A stretch of DNA of 64,000 nucleotides from Streptomyces sp. SID12488 (GTDB lineage Bacteria; Actinomycetota; Actinomycetes; Streptomycetales; Streptomycetaceae): NCBI RefSeq assembly GCF_010548275.1, contig NZ_JAAGLT010000020.1, positions 1 to 64,000 of the forward strand, read 5' to 3'. Positions within the stretch are counted from its first letter, which is position 1. Every line of letters begins with the position of its first letter. Below, in pieces: positions 8,267 through 16,327 of the stretch. The position numbers were made by a program, and so were the translations under genes. The notes beneath the pieces are model-generated. The model ran no database searches. It was not told the DNA's origin and saw nothing but the letters and a program-made list of their open reading frames with translations.

Positions 8267-9190
8267 TCATCCCGCGGCCTTCAGGGCGCGCAGCACGGCG
8301 TCGGCCATACCGCGCTCACCTCGCTCGTTGGGGTGAACGGGGGCCGCGTCCGCCGCCGGCATCAGGGGTTCGATCCAGCGGGTGTCCCGAGCCGCGCAGG
8401 CGTCACGGCCGATGGACGGCCCATAGGTGTCGACGTACACCGCCCCGGCGGCCTCGGCCCGCTTCCGCAGCGTGCTGTTGAGCTGCCGCTCCTTGGTGTC
8501 GAGGAACCGAACGTCCCCGGGAGCGAGGGTCATGTCGTCGTCGCAGCTCTTCCCCTCGGACGGCAGGATCGCCGGATAGCCGACGACGTACACCTCGGCC
8601 CGCGGTGCCCGGCGCTTCACCTCGGCGAGCGCGTCGGTCAGCCGCTTGCCCGCCGCGTCGATCCGCCGCGCCACCTTGTCGGCGCCGTCGGAGACGTACT
8701 CCCCGTGGCAGGGCGCGTCGTTCCCGGTGAACCTGCCGCTGCCGGTCAGCCGGTAGACGACGCCCTTCTTGACGCACTCCTGGACCGTGGCGGCGAAACC
8801 GATGTCGTTGCCTCCTACGCCGATCGTGACCAGTCCGGTCCTCGCGGTGAGCGCGGACAGCTGGGCCGGGTTGACGCCGTTGTCCGTGGACTGGGCCGAG
8901 GAGAGGTCGGCGATCTTCGCTCCGCTGCAACTCATGTCGCGGAAGTCGGCCGTTTCCAGGGCCAGTTGCCGCGCGACCAGAGAGGGGTAGTTCCGGTCGG
9001 AGCGGTCGCAGCCCGCAGGGGTCGTGGCCTGGGCGGGAATCCCCGGGCCCGAGGTGTAGGAGTCGCCCAGCGCCACGTACGGGCCCGGCGGCGGCGCCGA
9101 GTCGTCGTCGCCGCGTCCGACGGTGATCACGGTGACCAGCACGCCGCACGCGACCGCCCCGGCCAGTCCGGCTCGTACATAGGTCCTCAT
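8267..9190 (-). CDS. Secreted SGNH/GDSL-type esterase or lipase
   Basis: A 307-residue protein with an N-terminal signal or anchor segment (AGLAGAVACGVLVTVITVG), then the SGNH blocks: GDSYTSGPGIPAQ with the nucleophile Ser, the Gly-containing block around SCSGAKIADL, GVGGNDIGF with the Asn, and the catalytic Asp/His region PVHPNERGERG. Conserved Cys pairs suggest disulfides, as in exported Streptomyces lipases of the same architecture. It likely hydrolyses extracellular esters or lipids. The ATG at 9190 follows AGGACACCCCT; 77 codons of upstream open frame are not signal-peptide-like and were excluded. Confidence 0.9.
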   Translation of the reverse strand: MRTYVRAGLAGAVACGVLVTVITVGRGDDDSAPPPGPYVALGDSYTSGPGIPAQATTPAGCDRSDRNYPSLVARQLALETADFRDMSCSGAKIADLSSAQSTDNGVNPAQLSALTARTGLVTIGVGGNDIGFAATVQECVKKGVVYRLTGSGRFTGNDAPCHGEYVSDGADKVARRIDAAGKRLTDALAEVKRRAPRAEVYVVGYPAILPSEGKSCDDDMTLAPGDVRFLDTKERQLNSTLRKRAEAAGAVYVDTYGPSIGRDACAARDTRWIEPLMPAADAAPVHPNERGERGMADAVLRALKAAG

Positions 9191-9505
9191 AGGGGTGTCC
9201 TGCCTTCCGTCTCCTGAGGCCGGCCCGGCCGGCACTGCTCGCTTCGGGGGCGCATGGCCCGGGGGACGGTGGGGGGCGGTGAGCGGGACGGTCTCGGTGG
9301 CGCTGTCGGCCTCGCACGCCGGGGAGTGGGCCGGTGGGTGCCCAGTGGTCACGAGGAGTCGCCGTCGAACCGGGTGGGATGTCCTCGGACTCGGCGCCGG
9401 ACGGGGGGAGTTGTCCGACGCCGAGCCCGAGGGGCGCGCCGGTCCCCGTCCCCACGGGTTCGGCGCGCCGGGGCCTCCTCCGCTCAAGGCGGCCCCGGTC
9501 TGGGT

Positions 9506-9550
9506 GCCCGCGGCTCTTCGCCGCGGGCTTCGGTGACCTGGGCGGTCACC
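9506..9550. terminator. Two adjacent perfect hairpins
   Basis: GCCCGCGGC/GCCGCGGGC (9506-9528) forms a 9-bp stem with the 5-nt loop TCTTC, and GGTGACC/GGTCACC (9532-9550) a 7-bp stem with a 5-nt loop. There is no T-tract, as usual for GC-rich actinobacterial hairpin terminators. No gene ends here, so the pair may be an attenuator or the end of an unrecognised small transcript. Confidence 0.45.
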
Positions 9551-9656
9551 GGGGACGGTGGTCAGGTGGTGCGGGTCATGGGAACTCCTGCGGTTGTGGC
9601 GCGAGGGGCCAGTCGGGTGGCAGGGGGGTATTGCCGACGGTGACGGACTGCGTTTT

Positions 9657-9762
9657 GCTTGAGTCAGGCAAGCACATGTGAATTACTTGAGTCAAGCAAG
9701 CTAATGCCGGGCGGCGTCGAGCCCGGAAGGGGGGTGGGTCATTTTGCTTGAGTCACGCAAGC
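9657..9762 (+). promoter_or_regulatory. Three copies of a GCTTGAGTCAnGCAAGC-type operator
   Basis: Three near-identical sites at 9657-9673 (GCTTGAGTCAGGCAAGC), 9685-9702 (ACTTGAGTCAAGCAAGCT) and 9746-9762 (GCTTGAGTCACGCAAGC). Each is partly palindromic around TTGAGTCAA, the size of a MarR-dimer site. The last ends about 20 bp before the ATG of the downstream MarR gene, so autoregulation is the simple reading. A related site precedes the second MarR gene at 11291. Confidence 0.75.
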
Positions 9763-9782
9763 AGAATGTTAGGGTGGCGGGT

Positions 9783-10307
9783 ATGCCTACACCACCGTCA
9801 GCGGAAGTCCTCGCTTCGGCGGGGACGAACGTGGCCGAGATCGATCGGAATCTCAACCGGATCGCTCACCTGGCGTACCACGCCAGGCAGCACGGGCGGC
9901 TGCGGGAACTGGCCGGCGTCCCCCTGGAGCGCTCCGCCGTGGTGCTCCTGCGGCAGATCGCCGACTCCGAGCCCCTGCGCCCGGGGGAGCTGGCGAACCT
10001 GCTGGCGGTGGAGGCCTCGCACGTCACCCGCCAGGTGCAGCAGCTCCAGAAGGCCGGTTACGTCACCCGCGTGCCGGACCCCGACGACCGCCGAGCGCAG
10101 CGCATCCGGCTCACCCCGGCGGGCGCCGAGGCGGTCGTGCGTATCCGCGAGGTCAGTTGCCGCAGCATGAGTGGGGCCCTGGAGGGGTGGTCGCCCCATG
10201 AGCTCCGGCGCCTGACCGCGTTCGTGGACCGCATGGTCGACGACGTGCTCGCCGCCATCGACGCGGCCGACGGCCGTGAGGTGGCCGTGTCCCAGCACAT
10301 TCCCTGA
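9783..10307 (+). CDS. MarR family transcriptional regulator (paralogue 1)
   Basis: A 174-residue winged-helix repressor. The DNA-binding part is around residues 60-115 (LRPGELANLLAVEASHVTRQ, the recognition helix, then VPDPDDRRAQRIRLT, the wing). It is closely related to the gene at 11327: the segment from the recognition helix through the wing is almost identical. I chose the ATG at 9783, since an earlier in-frame start at 9744 lies inside the third operator copy. It is probably autoregulated through the three upstream sites; the ligand is unknown. Confidence 0.9.
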   Translation: MPTPPSAEVLASAGTNVAEIDRNLNRIAHLAYHARQHGRLRELAGVPLERSAVVLLRQIADSEPLRPGELANLLAVEASHVTRQVQQLQKAGYVTRVPDPDDRRAQRIRLTPAGAEAVVRIREVSCRSMSGALEGWSPHELRRLTAFVDRMVDDVLAAIDAADGREVAVSQHIP

Positions 10308-10396
10308 CCGCACCGGGCGCGTAGCGTGCCCCCACTCGCCATGTCGTCCGATGTTGTCGGACGGTCGGCCGTGGTGGCTCGCGCAGCCGTTGAGAC

Positions 10397-11140
10397 GTGA
10401 AGCGTGGATCTCATACGAACGGTCTTCCCGAGGCTGGCATCTGCGAGAAACCGGCGCAGGTCCAGGGTCGTGGGCAACACGTGCTGGTCATCGTCGGTGA
10501 TCCCGTGACCGCCGAACTGCTCTCGACGGCACTCGAGGTGGCGGGCTATCTGGTCTCCACGGCGTGCTCCGGGGCCGAGGCGCTGACCCGGCTCGGGGGC
10601 TTCCGGTTCGACCTGGTGGTGCTCGATCTCGCGCTGCCGGACCTGGATGTGCTGGCGCGGCGGCATCGTGTCACCGGTGAACGCCCGGCGGTTCTCTTCC
10701 TGGCCGCGCCCGACGCCCTGGGCGCGTTGCTGTCGGCGATGGGCCCGGTCGGGCGGGACTACGTGACCACGCCGTTCCGCATCGCCGAAGTCCTGGTCCG
10801 CGTACAGGTGTTGCTGCGCGACTTGAACCCCGCACAGCAGCCGAGGGCACTGTCGTACGGCGAGTTGGCACTGGACGACTCCACCTGTGAGGCGCGCCGC
10901 GGTCCGCGCCCGCTCGATCTGACTCCGGCGGAGTACCGGCTGCTGCGCCACCTGCTGGTCAACTCCGGGAAGGTGCTGTCGAAGGAACAGATCGCCCGGC
11001 ATGTCTGGGGTGAGTACCGGGGCGGCAACGCGATCGAGCAACTCGTCTCCAGGCTGCGCCGCAAGGTGAACCAGGAGACGCCGGCGCTGATCCACACCCG
11101 TCGGGGGTTCGGCTACTGGCTCGGCGCCACCGCCCTGTGA
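10397..11140 (+). CDS. OmpR-type response regulator with degenerate receiver domain
   Basis: A 247-residue protein: receiver domain (about residues 28-140) and winged-helix DNA-binding domain (about 150-245; PLDLTPAEYRLLRHLLVNSG, LSKEQIARHVWG, VSRLRRKVNQ, IHTRRGFGYWL). The phospho-acceptor Asp is present in FDLVVLDLALPDLD, but the conserved Lys near the end of the receiver is Thr (DYVTTPF instead of DYVxKPF), and the N-terminal acidic pair is reduced (IVGDP). Normal phosphorylation switching is therefore doubtful. No histidine kinase is adjacent. The GTG at 10397 lacks a good ribosome-binding site; a GTG at 10481 just before the receiver is an alternative. Confidence 0.8.
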   Translation: MKRGSHTNGLPEAGICEKPAQVQGRGQHVLVIVGDPVTAELLSTALEVAGYLVSTACSGAEALTRLGGFRFDLVVLDLALPDLDVLARRHRVTGERPAVLFLAAPDALGALLSAMGPVGRDYVTTPFRIAEVLVRVQVLLRDLNPAQQPRALSYGELALDDSTCEARRGPRPLDLTPAEYRLLRHLLVNSGKVLSKEQIARHVWGEYRGGNAIEQLVSRLRRKVNQETPALIHTRRGFGYWLGATAL

Positions 11141-11290
11141 GCAGGGGCGGTTCACGGCCGGTCCGCACCGCTCCTCATGTGCGCGGCACTCCTCGATCCA
11201 CCCGACCGTGAACGCGGTGAGGAACACCGGCATGAGCGTCCGAGGCCCCGGTCGGCCGGGAGAGCGGCGGTGTCTTCGCCGGCGGAATTT

Positions 11291-11307
11291 ACTTGAGTTA
11301 CGCAACG
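11291..11307 (+). promoter_or_regulatory. Diverged MarR operator copy upstream of marR-2
   Basis: ACTTGAGTTACGCAACG matches the ACTTGAGTCAnGCAAGC motif repeated upstream of the first MarR gene, with a few changes. It sits 20 bp before the ATG at 11327, the same spacing as the proximal site of the first gene. A half-site-like AAACTTGAGG follows at 11316. This suggests that the two paralogues cross-regulate. Confidence 0.6.
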
Positions 11308-11326
11308 AGATGGTAAACTTGAGGGT

Positions 11327-11848
11327 ATGTCCACACCGCCACCCAAGACCACTCCCGCCCCGAAGGATGTGGCAGAGATCGAGCGAGCTCTCACCCGCAT
11401 CTCCTATCTGCTCAGCCGTGCCCGGCAGCACGACCGCCTGATGGCGATCGCCGGGGTCCCGCTCGACCGGGCCGCCACCGCGCTCCTTCGCCAGATCGCC
11501 GACTCCGAACCGATGCGCCCGGGCGAACTCGCCAACCGGCTCGCGGTGGAGGCCTCCCATGTCACCCGCCAGGTGCAGCAGCTCCAGAAGGCCGGTTACG
11601 TCACCCGCGTACCCGACCCCGACGACCGTCGCGCCCAGCGCATCGAGCTGACCGCTACGGGCGAGGTTGCCGTCGAGCGCGTCCGGGAGGCGAGCCGCCG
11701 CGGTATGCAGATGGCTCTCGGCGGCTGGTCCGCCGAGGAACTTCAGCAGCTCGCCGGCCTGTTCCACCGCATGGTCGACGACTTCCTCGCCTACTCCCTC
11801 GAGGACGACGCCGAGGCGGGCGTCGTCGAGCCCCTCCCCAACGTCTGA
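11327..11848 (+). CDS. MarR family transcriptional regulator (paralogue 2)
   Basis: A 173-residue MarR protein with the same layout as the one at 9783. From ALLRQIADSEPMRPGELA through the wing VPDPDDRRAQRIELT the two agree almost residue for residue, while the N- and C-terminal dimerisation helices differ more. The recognition helix is identical, so the proteins should bind the same DNA, but they may respond to different ligands. A GC-rich hairpin follows the stop. Confidence 0.9.
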   Translation: MSTPPPKTTPAPKDVAEIERALTRISYLLSRARQHDRLMAIAGVPLDRAATALLRQIADSEPMRPGELANRLAVEASHVTRQVQQLQKAGYVTRVPDPDDRRAQRIELTATGEVAVERVREASRRGMQMALGGWSAEELQQLAGLFHRMVDDFLAYSLEDDAEAGVVEPLPNV

Positions 11849-11867
11849 CGCAGCACCTCGCGCCGTT

Positions 11868-11889
11868 TCGCACCGCGCCCGCGGTGCGA
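11868..11889. terminator. Bidirectional hairpin terminator
   Basis: TCGCACCGC and GCGGTGCGA form a perfect 9-bp stem with the 4-nt loop GCCC. It fills the 45-bp gap between the convergent MarR gene and glycosidase, so it can serve both strands. Confidence 0.75.
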
Positions 11890-11893
11890 TCGG

Positions 11894-13528
11894 TCACTCC
11901 CCGTCGAGCACCAGCTCGACCGTGTGCCGGCCGGGGTCGGCCGCGGCGAGAACCGGGGCGCCCGGCCGGCCGTCCACCGTGCAGGAGCGCACCCGGTTCC
12001 CCGCGCCGGTCAGCGCGATGTCCAGGGTCAGACGCCGCCAGCGCAGCCCGCGCAGCCGGACCGGCCCCCATCGCCGAGGCAGGCACGGTCTCAGCCGCAC
12101 CGCGTCCGCCGAGTGCTCCAGGCCGACCAGACCCTCGTGGACGAGGCGCAGATACGCGGTCGCCGACCAGGTCTGGTGCGGCTGCGAGACGAAGTGCTCG
12201 GCTCTGCCGCTCGCGCCGCTCTGCCAGCCCCCGTCGGCCTTCCCGCTCACCGAGTCGTACACCTCGTAGAAACCGCCCCCGCTGCCGGTGACGAGGTCCG
12301 CGAAGGTCTCGACGGCCCGCGCGAACGGTTCGGTCCGGCCGGCGCCGGCTGCGGCCAGCCCGTACAGGCCGTGCACCATCGGCCAGACCATCACGTTGTG
12401 CCGCCCGGGACGGCCGGCGCCGAACCGCGCGAAATGCGGCCAGACATTGACGATGCCGTGCGGCTGCCAGTGGGCGCTGTCCAGGATCTGCCGCGCCCGC
12501 TGCCCGTCGGCCACGCCGAGCAGCAGCGCGAGAGCGAGCCCGGCGCCCTCCTGTGAGGTGTCGACCCGGCCCGCGAACGGACCGCCACCGTGCACGAGAT
12601 ACGCGTACGTGCCCGCGTCCGGCTGCCACAGATGCCGGTCGACCGCGACCCGCAGCCGCTCGGCCGCCGCACGCCATGACGTCGCCTCCGCAGGCTTGCC
12701 CAGTGCGTCGGCCATGGCCGCCAGGGCCGACCGGGCGCCGTAGTACAGGCAGTTCGTCGACAGGCACAGCAGCTCCGCCGCGTGCGGATGGTCGAGAACG
12801 AAGGAAGAGCGGACGCCCTCGGTCGAGGGTGGATCGGGATATCCGGAGATCCCGTCGTTCATGAACCCCGGCCCCCGGAAGAGCCCGTACTCCCCGTTGA
12901 AACTGTGTGTCTCGCGCGCCTCCATGGTGTGGACGGCCGTCTCGTGCGCCTTGGCCAGGAAGTCCCGGTCACCGGTGACGAGGTAGTGGTGCCAGGCGGC
13001 CACGATCCATACGACCTGGTCCCACCACTGGTTGTCCTGCTGCACGACCAGTCCGCCCGGCCCCCGGTCCACCACCGACCAGAGGGTGTTGCGCCCGAGG
13101 TCCGGCGCCAGCAGGGAGGCCGCGCTCCATGCGTTGACAGCCGCGTCCCTGGTCCAACGCTGCGGCGTCGGATAGCCGGCCCCGGCTCGTACGAGGGTGC
13201 CGGGTGGGTCTGTGAGCAGCCCGGCCTTGTCGTAGACCGCCGGATCCGCCGCGATGGTGTTGCGGTCGACCACGTCCGTCAGCGCGGACGCGTAGAGCTT
13301 GCCCAGCCGATGCTGGGTGGCCGGGTCGTCGAAGGTGAGTGACGGCATGCTGATCCCGATCGTGGGGGCCACGGCACGGGCGGTTGCCGGGGCCGGGGCT
13401 GGGGCGGCGCCGACGCCGGCCGCGGTGAGCGCCGTACCGCTCGCGGCCTTCAGAAACCCCCGTCGGCGGACCGGGCCTCCTTTGTCGTCCCGGTCATCGG
13501 TGTCCTGCTCCGCAGCCGCCTTGCTCAT
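11894..13528 (-). CDS. Tat-exported glycoside hydrolase (six-hairpin, MGH1/GH63-like)
   Basis: A 544-residue protein beginning with a twin-arginine signal (VRRRGFLKAASGTALTAAG) and an Ala/Pro-rich cleavage zone. The mature part looks like an (alpha/alpha)6-barrel sugar hydrolase of the GH63/glycogen-debranching/trehalase superfamily: TRDAAVNAWSAASLL, NQWWDQVVWIVAAWHHYL, FNGEYGLFRGPGFMNDG, and late VSQPHQTWSATAYLRLVHEG, with a beta-sandwich C-terminus. The substrate is not evident. The ATG at 13528 follows GGGAGCGGCGAAGA. A phosphate- or cofactor-independent hydrolase acting outside the cell is the likely role. It stands alone as a transcription unit. Confidence 0.82.
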   Translation of the reverse strand: MSKAAAEQDTDDRDDKGGPVRRRGFLKAASGTALTAAGVGAAPAPAPATARAVAPTIGISMPSLTFDDPATQHRLGKLYASALTDVVDRNTIAADPAVYDKAGLLTDPPGTLVRAGAGYPTPQRWTRDAAVNAWSAASLLAPDLGRNTLWSVVDRGPGGLVVQQDNQWWDQVVWIVAAWHHYLVTGDRDFLAKAHETAVHTMEARETHSFNGEYGLFRGPGFMNDGISGYPDPPSTEGVRSSFVLDHPHAAELLCLSTNCLYYGARSALAAMADALGKPAEATSWRAAAERLRVAVDRHLWQPDAGTYAYLVHGGGPFAGRVDTSQEGAGLALALLLGVADGQRARQILDSAHWQPHGIVNVWPHFARFGAGRPGRHNVMVWPMVHGLYGLAAAGAGRTEPFARAVETFADLVTGSGGGFYEVYDSVSGKADGGWQSGASGRAEHFVSQPHQTWSATAYLRLVHEGLVGLEHSADAVRLRPCLPRRWGPVRLRGLRWRRLTLDIALTGAGNRVRSCTVDGRPGAPVLAAADPGRHTVELVLDGE

Positions 13529-13667
13529 TCTTCGCCGCTCCCTTTCCACGCCCGCGAACCGTGTGTCTCCCGGAGCCTGGAGTAACGACGGCACCGCCCG
13601 GTCGGTGACGCGGCGGCGTGAGGGGACCGGTGTCAGAGAGTGCTCGTGGGTGGCCGCTCGCGGCGGA

Positions 13668-14441
13668 TCAGGCGATTCCTCCGTTGGCCCGCAGTACCTG
13701 GCCGTTGACCCAGTGGCCGGTCGGGCCGACCAGGAAGGACACGACCGAGGCGATGTCCTGCGGAGTGCCCAGGCGTTCCAGCGGGGGCTGGGCGGCCAGG
13801 CGGGCGACGGTCTCCTCGTCCTTCCCGTCGAGGAACAGGTCGGTGGCCGTCGGTCCGGGTGCGACGGCGTTGACGGTGATGTCCCGGCCGCGCACCTCCC
13901 GGGCGAGGATCAGTGTGAGGGCCTCGACCGCGCCCTTGCTGGCCGCGTAGGCGCCGTAGCCCGGGAAGGACAGCCCGAGGACCGACGTGGAGAAGTTGAC
14001 GAGTGCTCCCCCCGGCCGCAGTCGGCGCGCCGCTTCCCGGTCGACGACGAACGTGCCCCGGATGTTGGTGCGGTGGAGGGCGTCGAGCTCGTCCAGGTCG
14101 AGTTCGGCTATCGGGGACAGTGCTATCCGGCCGGCCGCGTGGACGACGGCGTCGACACCGCCGTACGTGCTCTCCGCGAGGTCGAACAGGGCGCTCACGT
14201 CGGCCTCCTCGGCGACATCGGCGCGGGCGGAGAGGGCGGTGCCACCGGCGGCCTCGATGGTGCGTACGGTGTCCTCGGCGGCCTCCTTGTTGCCGGCGTA
14301 GCCGACCACCACGGCGAATCCGTCGGCGGCGAGCTGCTGGGCCACCTGGCGTCCTATGCCGCGCGAGCCGCCGGTGACTATCGCGACGCGCGGGCCGGTG
14401 CGGGGAGTACCGGACGGGGTGGTGCTGATCTGAGTGGTCAT
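13668..14441 (-). CDS. Short-chain dehydrogenase/reductase (SDR)
   Basis: A 257-residue classical SDR. The NAD(P) motif is GGSRGIGRQVA, the catalytic motif is Tyr-x-x-x-Lys in GYGAYAASKGAVEAL with the upstream Ser in NFSTSVLG, and the C-terminus has the typical GHWVNGQVLRANGG. A basic residue near the cofactor motif (GSRGIGR) fits NADPH preference. It is divergent from a TetR gene, and the shared intergenic DNA carries inverted repeats, so repression of the SDR by that TetR is likely. The ATG at 14441 follows AAGGGATCC; an upstream ATG at 14459 is possible. Confidence 0.9.
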   Translation of the reverse strand: MTTQISTTPSGTPRTGPRVAIVTGGSRGIGRQVAQQLAADGFAVVVGYAGNKEAAEDTVRTIEAAGGTALSARADVAEEADVSALFDLAESTYGGVDAVVHAAGRIALSPIAELDLDELDALHRTNIRGTFVVDREAARRLRPGGALVNFSTSVLGLSFPGYGAYAASKGAVEALTLILAREVRGRDITVNAVAPGPTATDLFLDGKDEETVARLAAQPPLERLGTPQDIASVVSFLVGPTGHWVNGQVLRANGGIA

Positions 14442-14464
14442 GACGGATCCCTTCGCCATCCTGA

Positions 14465-14545
14465 CGTAGCGACGCTACGGTCGATTCGTATCGACGGTAG
14501 CATCGAATCGTAGCGATGTTAAGAGGCGCTCGTAACGTCGCTACG
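14465..14545. promoter_or_regulatory. TetR-type operators between the SDR and tetR genes
   Basis: CGTAGCGACGCTACG (14465-14479) is a perfect 7+1+7 palindrome and CGTAACGTCGCTACG (14531-14545) is a close second copy centred 66 bp away. Between them CGATTCG (14482-14488) and CGAATCG (14504-14510) form another inverted pair. The sites sit between the two divergent start codons, as expected for a regulator controlling both genes. Confidence 0.7.
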
Positions 14546-14564
14546 AATGTCGTACCGTGAAGGC

Positions 14565-15278
14565 ATGGATGCGAGAGAGAAGATCCTGGACGCCGCCACG
14601 GAGCTGCTGGCCCGGGCGTCGGCCGCCGATGTGTCGACGCGCGCTGTGTGCGAGGCCGCCGGTGTGGGGGCGCCGATGCTCTACCGGCTCTTCGGCGACA
14701 AGGCCGGGCTGCTGGCCGCCGTGGTCGACCGGGGATTCGAGCAGTACCTCGCGTCCAAGCGCGCCGCCCGGCCCACCGCCGACCCGGTCGCCGACCTCAA
14801 GCGAGGCTGGGACAACCACATGCGTTTCGCGCTGGACCATCCGAACCACTACCGCCTGATGTACTCGCCCGAGCTCACCACGCCCCCCGCCGCCGCGAAG
14901 GAGGCCCACGACCTGCTGCACGGCGTGCTGGAGCGGTGTGCGGCGGCCGGGCTGCTGAGCGTCCCCCCGGAGGCCGCCACCCGGGTCGTCATGGCGGCGA
15001 ACGTCGGCGCGGCCCTGTCGATGCTCACCAGGCCGGAGCAGTACCCCGACATCCGGTTCGCCGCTCGTCTGCGCGACTCCGTGATCGAATCCGTCACCCG
15101 CCCCGCCGGCGCCGGTGAACCGCGCGACACCGGCCGGGGGAGCGCCGTACCGGCGGCGGCGGCCACCCTCGCGGCCCGGCTGCGTGCCGAGCCCCCGCAA
15201 CTGCTCACCACGGTCGAGGCGGCCCTCCTCCAGCAGTGGCTGGGCACGCTCGCGGACTCCGGCGAGCCCACGGACTGA
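14565..15278 (+). CDS. TetR/AcrR family transcriptional regulator
   Basis: A 237-residue TetR protein. The N-terminal helix-turn-helix covers about residues 5-50 (REKILDAATELLAR, VSTRAVCEAAGVGAPMLYRLFGDK). The longer C-terminal ligand domain resembles the TetR_C_33 type (HPNHYRLMYSPELTTPPAAA). It is divergently arranged with the SDR gene and likely represses it and itself. The ATG at 14565 gives the usual N-terminus; an in-frame ATG at 14547 is close to the second operator and less likely. Confidence 0.9.
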   Translation: MDAREKILDAATELLARASAADVSTRAVCEAAGVGAPMLYRLFGDKAGLLAAVVDRGFEQYLASKRAARPTADPVADLKRGWDNHMRFALDHPNHYRLMYSPELTTPPAAAKEAHDLLHGVLERCAAAGLLSVPPEAATRVVMAANVGAALSMLTRPEQYPDIRFAARLRDSVIESVTRPAGAGEPRDTGRGSAVPAAAATLAARLRAEPPQLLTTVEAALLQQWLGTLADSGEPTD

Positions 15279-15362
15279 CCATGGGCGACAGTCGAACACC
15301 CACCTCTCGAACTGGATTTACCGTCCAGTAGGATCGCCCGGCACACCATCCGAGGAGGAAGC

Positions 15363-15743
15363 GTGCCCCGGTCCCAACGCTCACCCCTGCTGCTCGCCGG
15401 TCTGCTGGCCGCCGCGGGCGTCACCCACTTCGTCGCGCCCCGCACGTTCGACGCGATCGTGCCGCGCGGACTGCCGGGCACGCCCAGGACCTGGACGTAC
15501 GCCAGTGGCGCCGCCGAACTCGCGCTGGCGGCCGGGGTGGCGCTGCCGCGTACCCGGCGGGTCGCCGCGCTGGCCACGGCGGGCTTCTTCGTCGGAGTGT
15601 TCCCGGCCAACGTGAAGATGGCCGTCGACTGGCGCAACCGGCCCGCCGCCCTCCGGGCCGGGGCCATCGGGCGGCTGCCGCTACAGGTGCCGCTCGTCCT
15701 GTGGGCACGCAGTGTCGCGAAGAACGGAGAGGGCCGGTCATGA
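15363..15743 (+). CDS. DoxX-like membrane protein
   Basis: A 126-residue protein with four hydrophobic segments (about residues 8-25, 44-62, 68-86, 100-118) and the pattern AGVTHFVAPRTFDAIVP and GAAELALAAGVALP, typical of the small actinobacterial DoxX family. A GTG start follows a strong GAGGAGGAA. The stop overlaps the start of the peroxiredoxin gene (ATGA), so the two are translationally coupled; a role in thiol or oxidative-stress defence is inferred from this pairing. Confidence 0.8.
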   Translation: MPRSQRSPLLLAGLLAAAGVTHFVAPRTFDAIVPRGLPGTPRTWTYASGAAELALAAGVALPRTRRVAALATAGFFVGVFPANVKMAVDWRNRPAALRAGAIGRLPLQVPLVLWARSVAKNGEGRS

Positions 15744-16204
15744 CAAAGGTGAACGTCGGCGACAAGATCGAGGACTTCGAGCTGCCCGACGAGAGCGGAG
15801 CGCCCCGTCGGCTGTCCGAACTGCTCGCTGACGGGCCGATCGTCCTCTTCTTCTATCCCGCGGCCCTGACCCCCGGCTGCACGGCCGAGGCCTGCCACTT
15901 CCGCGACCTGGCCGCCGAGTTCGCCGCCGTCGGCGCGCGGCCGGTCGGAATCAGCGGGGACTCGGTCGACCGCCAGCAGGAGTTCGCGCAGAGCCACACG
16001 CTCGGCATGCCGCTCCTGTCGGACGCCGACGGAACGGTCCGTGAGCTGTTCGGTGTCAAGCGCGGGTTCTCGATGATGCCCACCAAACGGGTCACTTTCG
16101 TGATAGCCGAGGACCGGACGGTCCTGGAGGTCGTGACGAGCGAGCTGCGGATGAACACCCACGCGGACCGTGCCCTCGCCGCACTCCGCGCCCACAAGGG
16201 CTGA
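15740..16204 (+). CDS. Peroxiredoxin of the Bcp/PrxQ type
   Basis: A 154-residue thioredoxin-fold peroxidase that reduces hydroperoxides with thiols. The peroxidatic Cys lies in LTPGCTAEACHFRDLA, with the resolving Cys five residues later, as in atypical two-Cys PrxQ enzymes. Other family marks are DFELPDESG near the start, GISGDSVDRQQEFAQ and GVKRGFSMMPTKRVTFVI. The start overlaps the DoxX-like stop by ATGA. Confidence 0.92.
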   Translation: MTKVNVGDKIEDFELPDESGAPRRLSELLADGPIVLFFYPAALTPGCTAEACHFRDLAAEFAAVGARPVGISGDSVDRQQEFAQSHTLGMPLLSDADGTVRELFGVKRGFSMMPTKRVTFVIAEDRTVLEVVTSELRMNTHADRALAALRAHKG

Positions 16205-16327
16205 CCTTCCCTTCCGGTCGTTCCCTGCCCGTCCGCCGCCTCTTCGTGGGGCGGTGGGCGGGGTTCGCCGTGCCGGGGTGCGCCATCGGGGTTGATGCCC
16301 CGGGGCCCAGGGACCATCCTGGGGCGT

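Larger units (their letters stand above)
9191..9782. other. Intergenic region between the SGNH hydrolase and marR-1
   Basis: About 590 bp separating divergent genes. The part next to the hydrolase is very G-rich with no coding signal. It contains two adjacent hairpins (9506-9550) and three copies of a regulatory motif (9657-9762) next to the MarR gene. Confidence 0.65.

Noticed and set aside
9506..9550. Hairpin pair as the end of the SGNH hydrolase gene
   Set aside because: It is upstream, not downstream, of that minus-strand gene; its role is left open.
9744..9782. Upstream in-frame start for the first MarR gene
   Set aside because: It overlaps the third operator copy and adds residues not seen in the paralogue.
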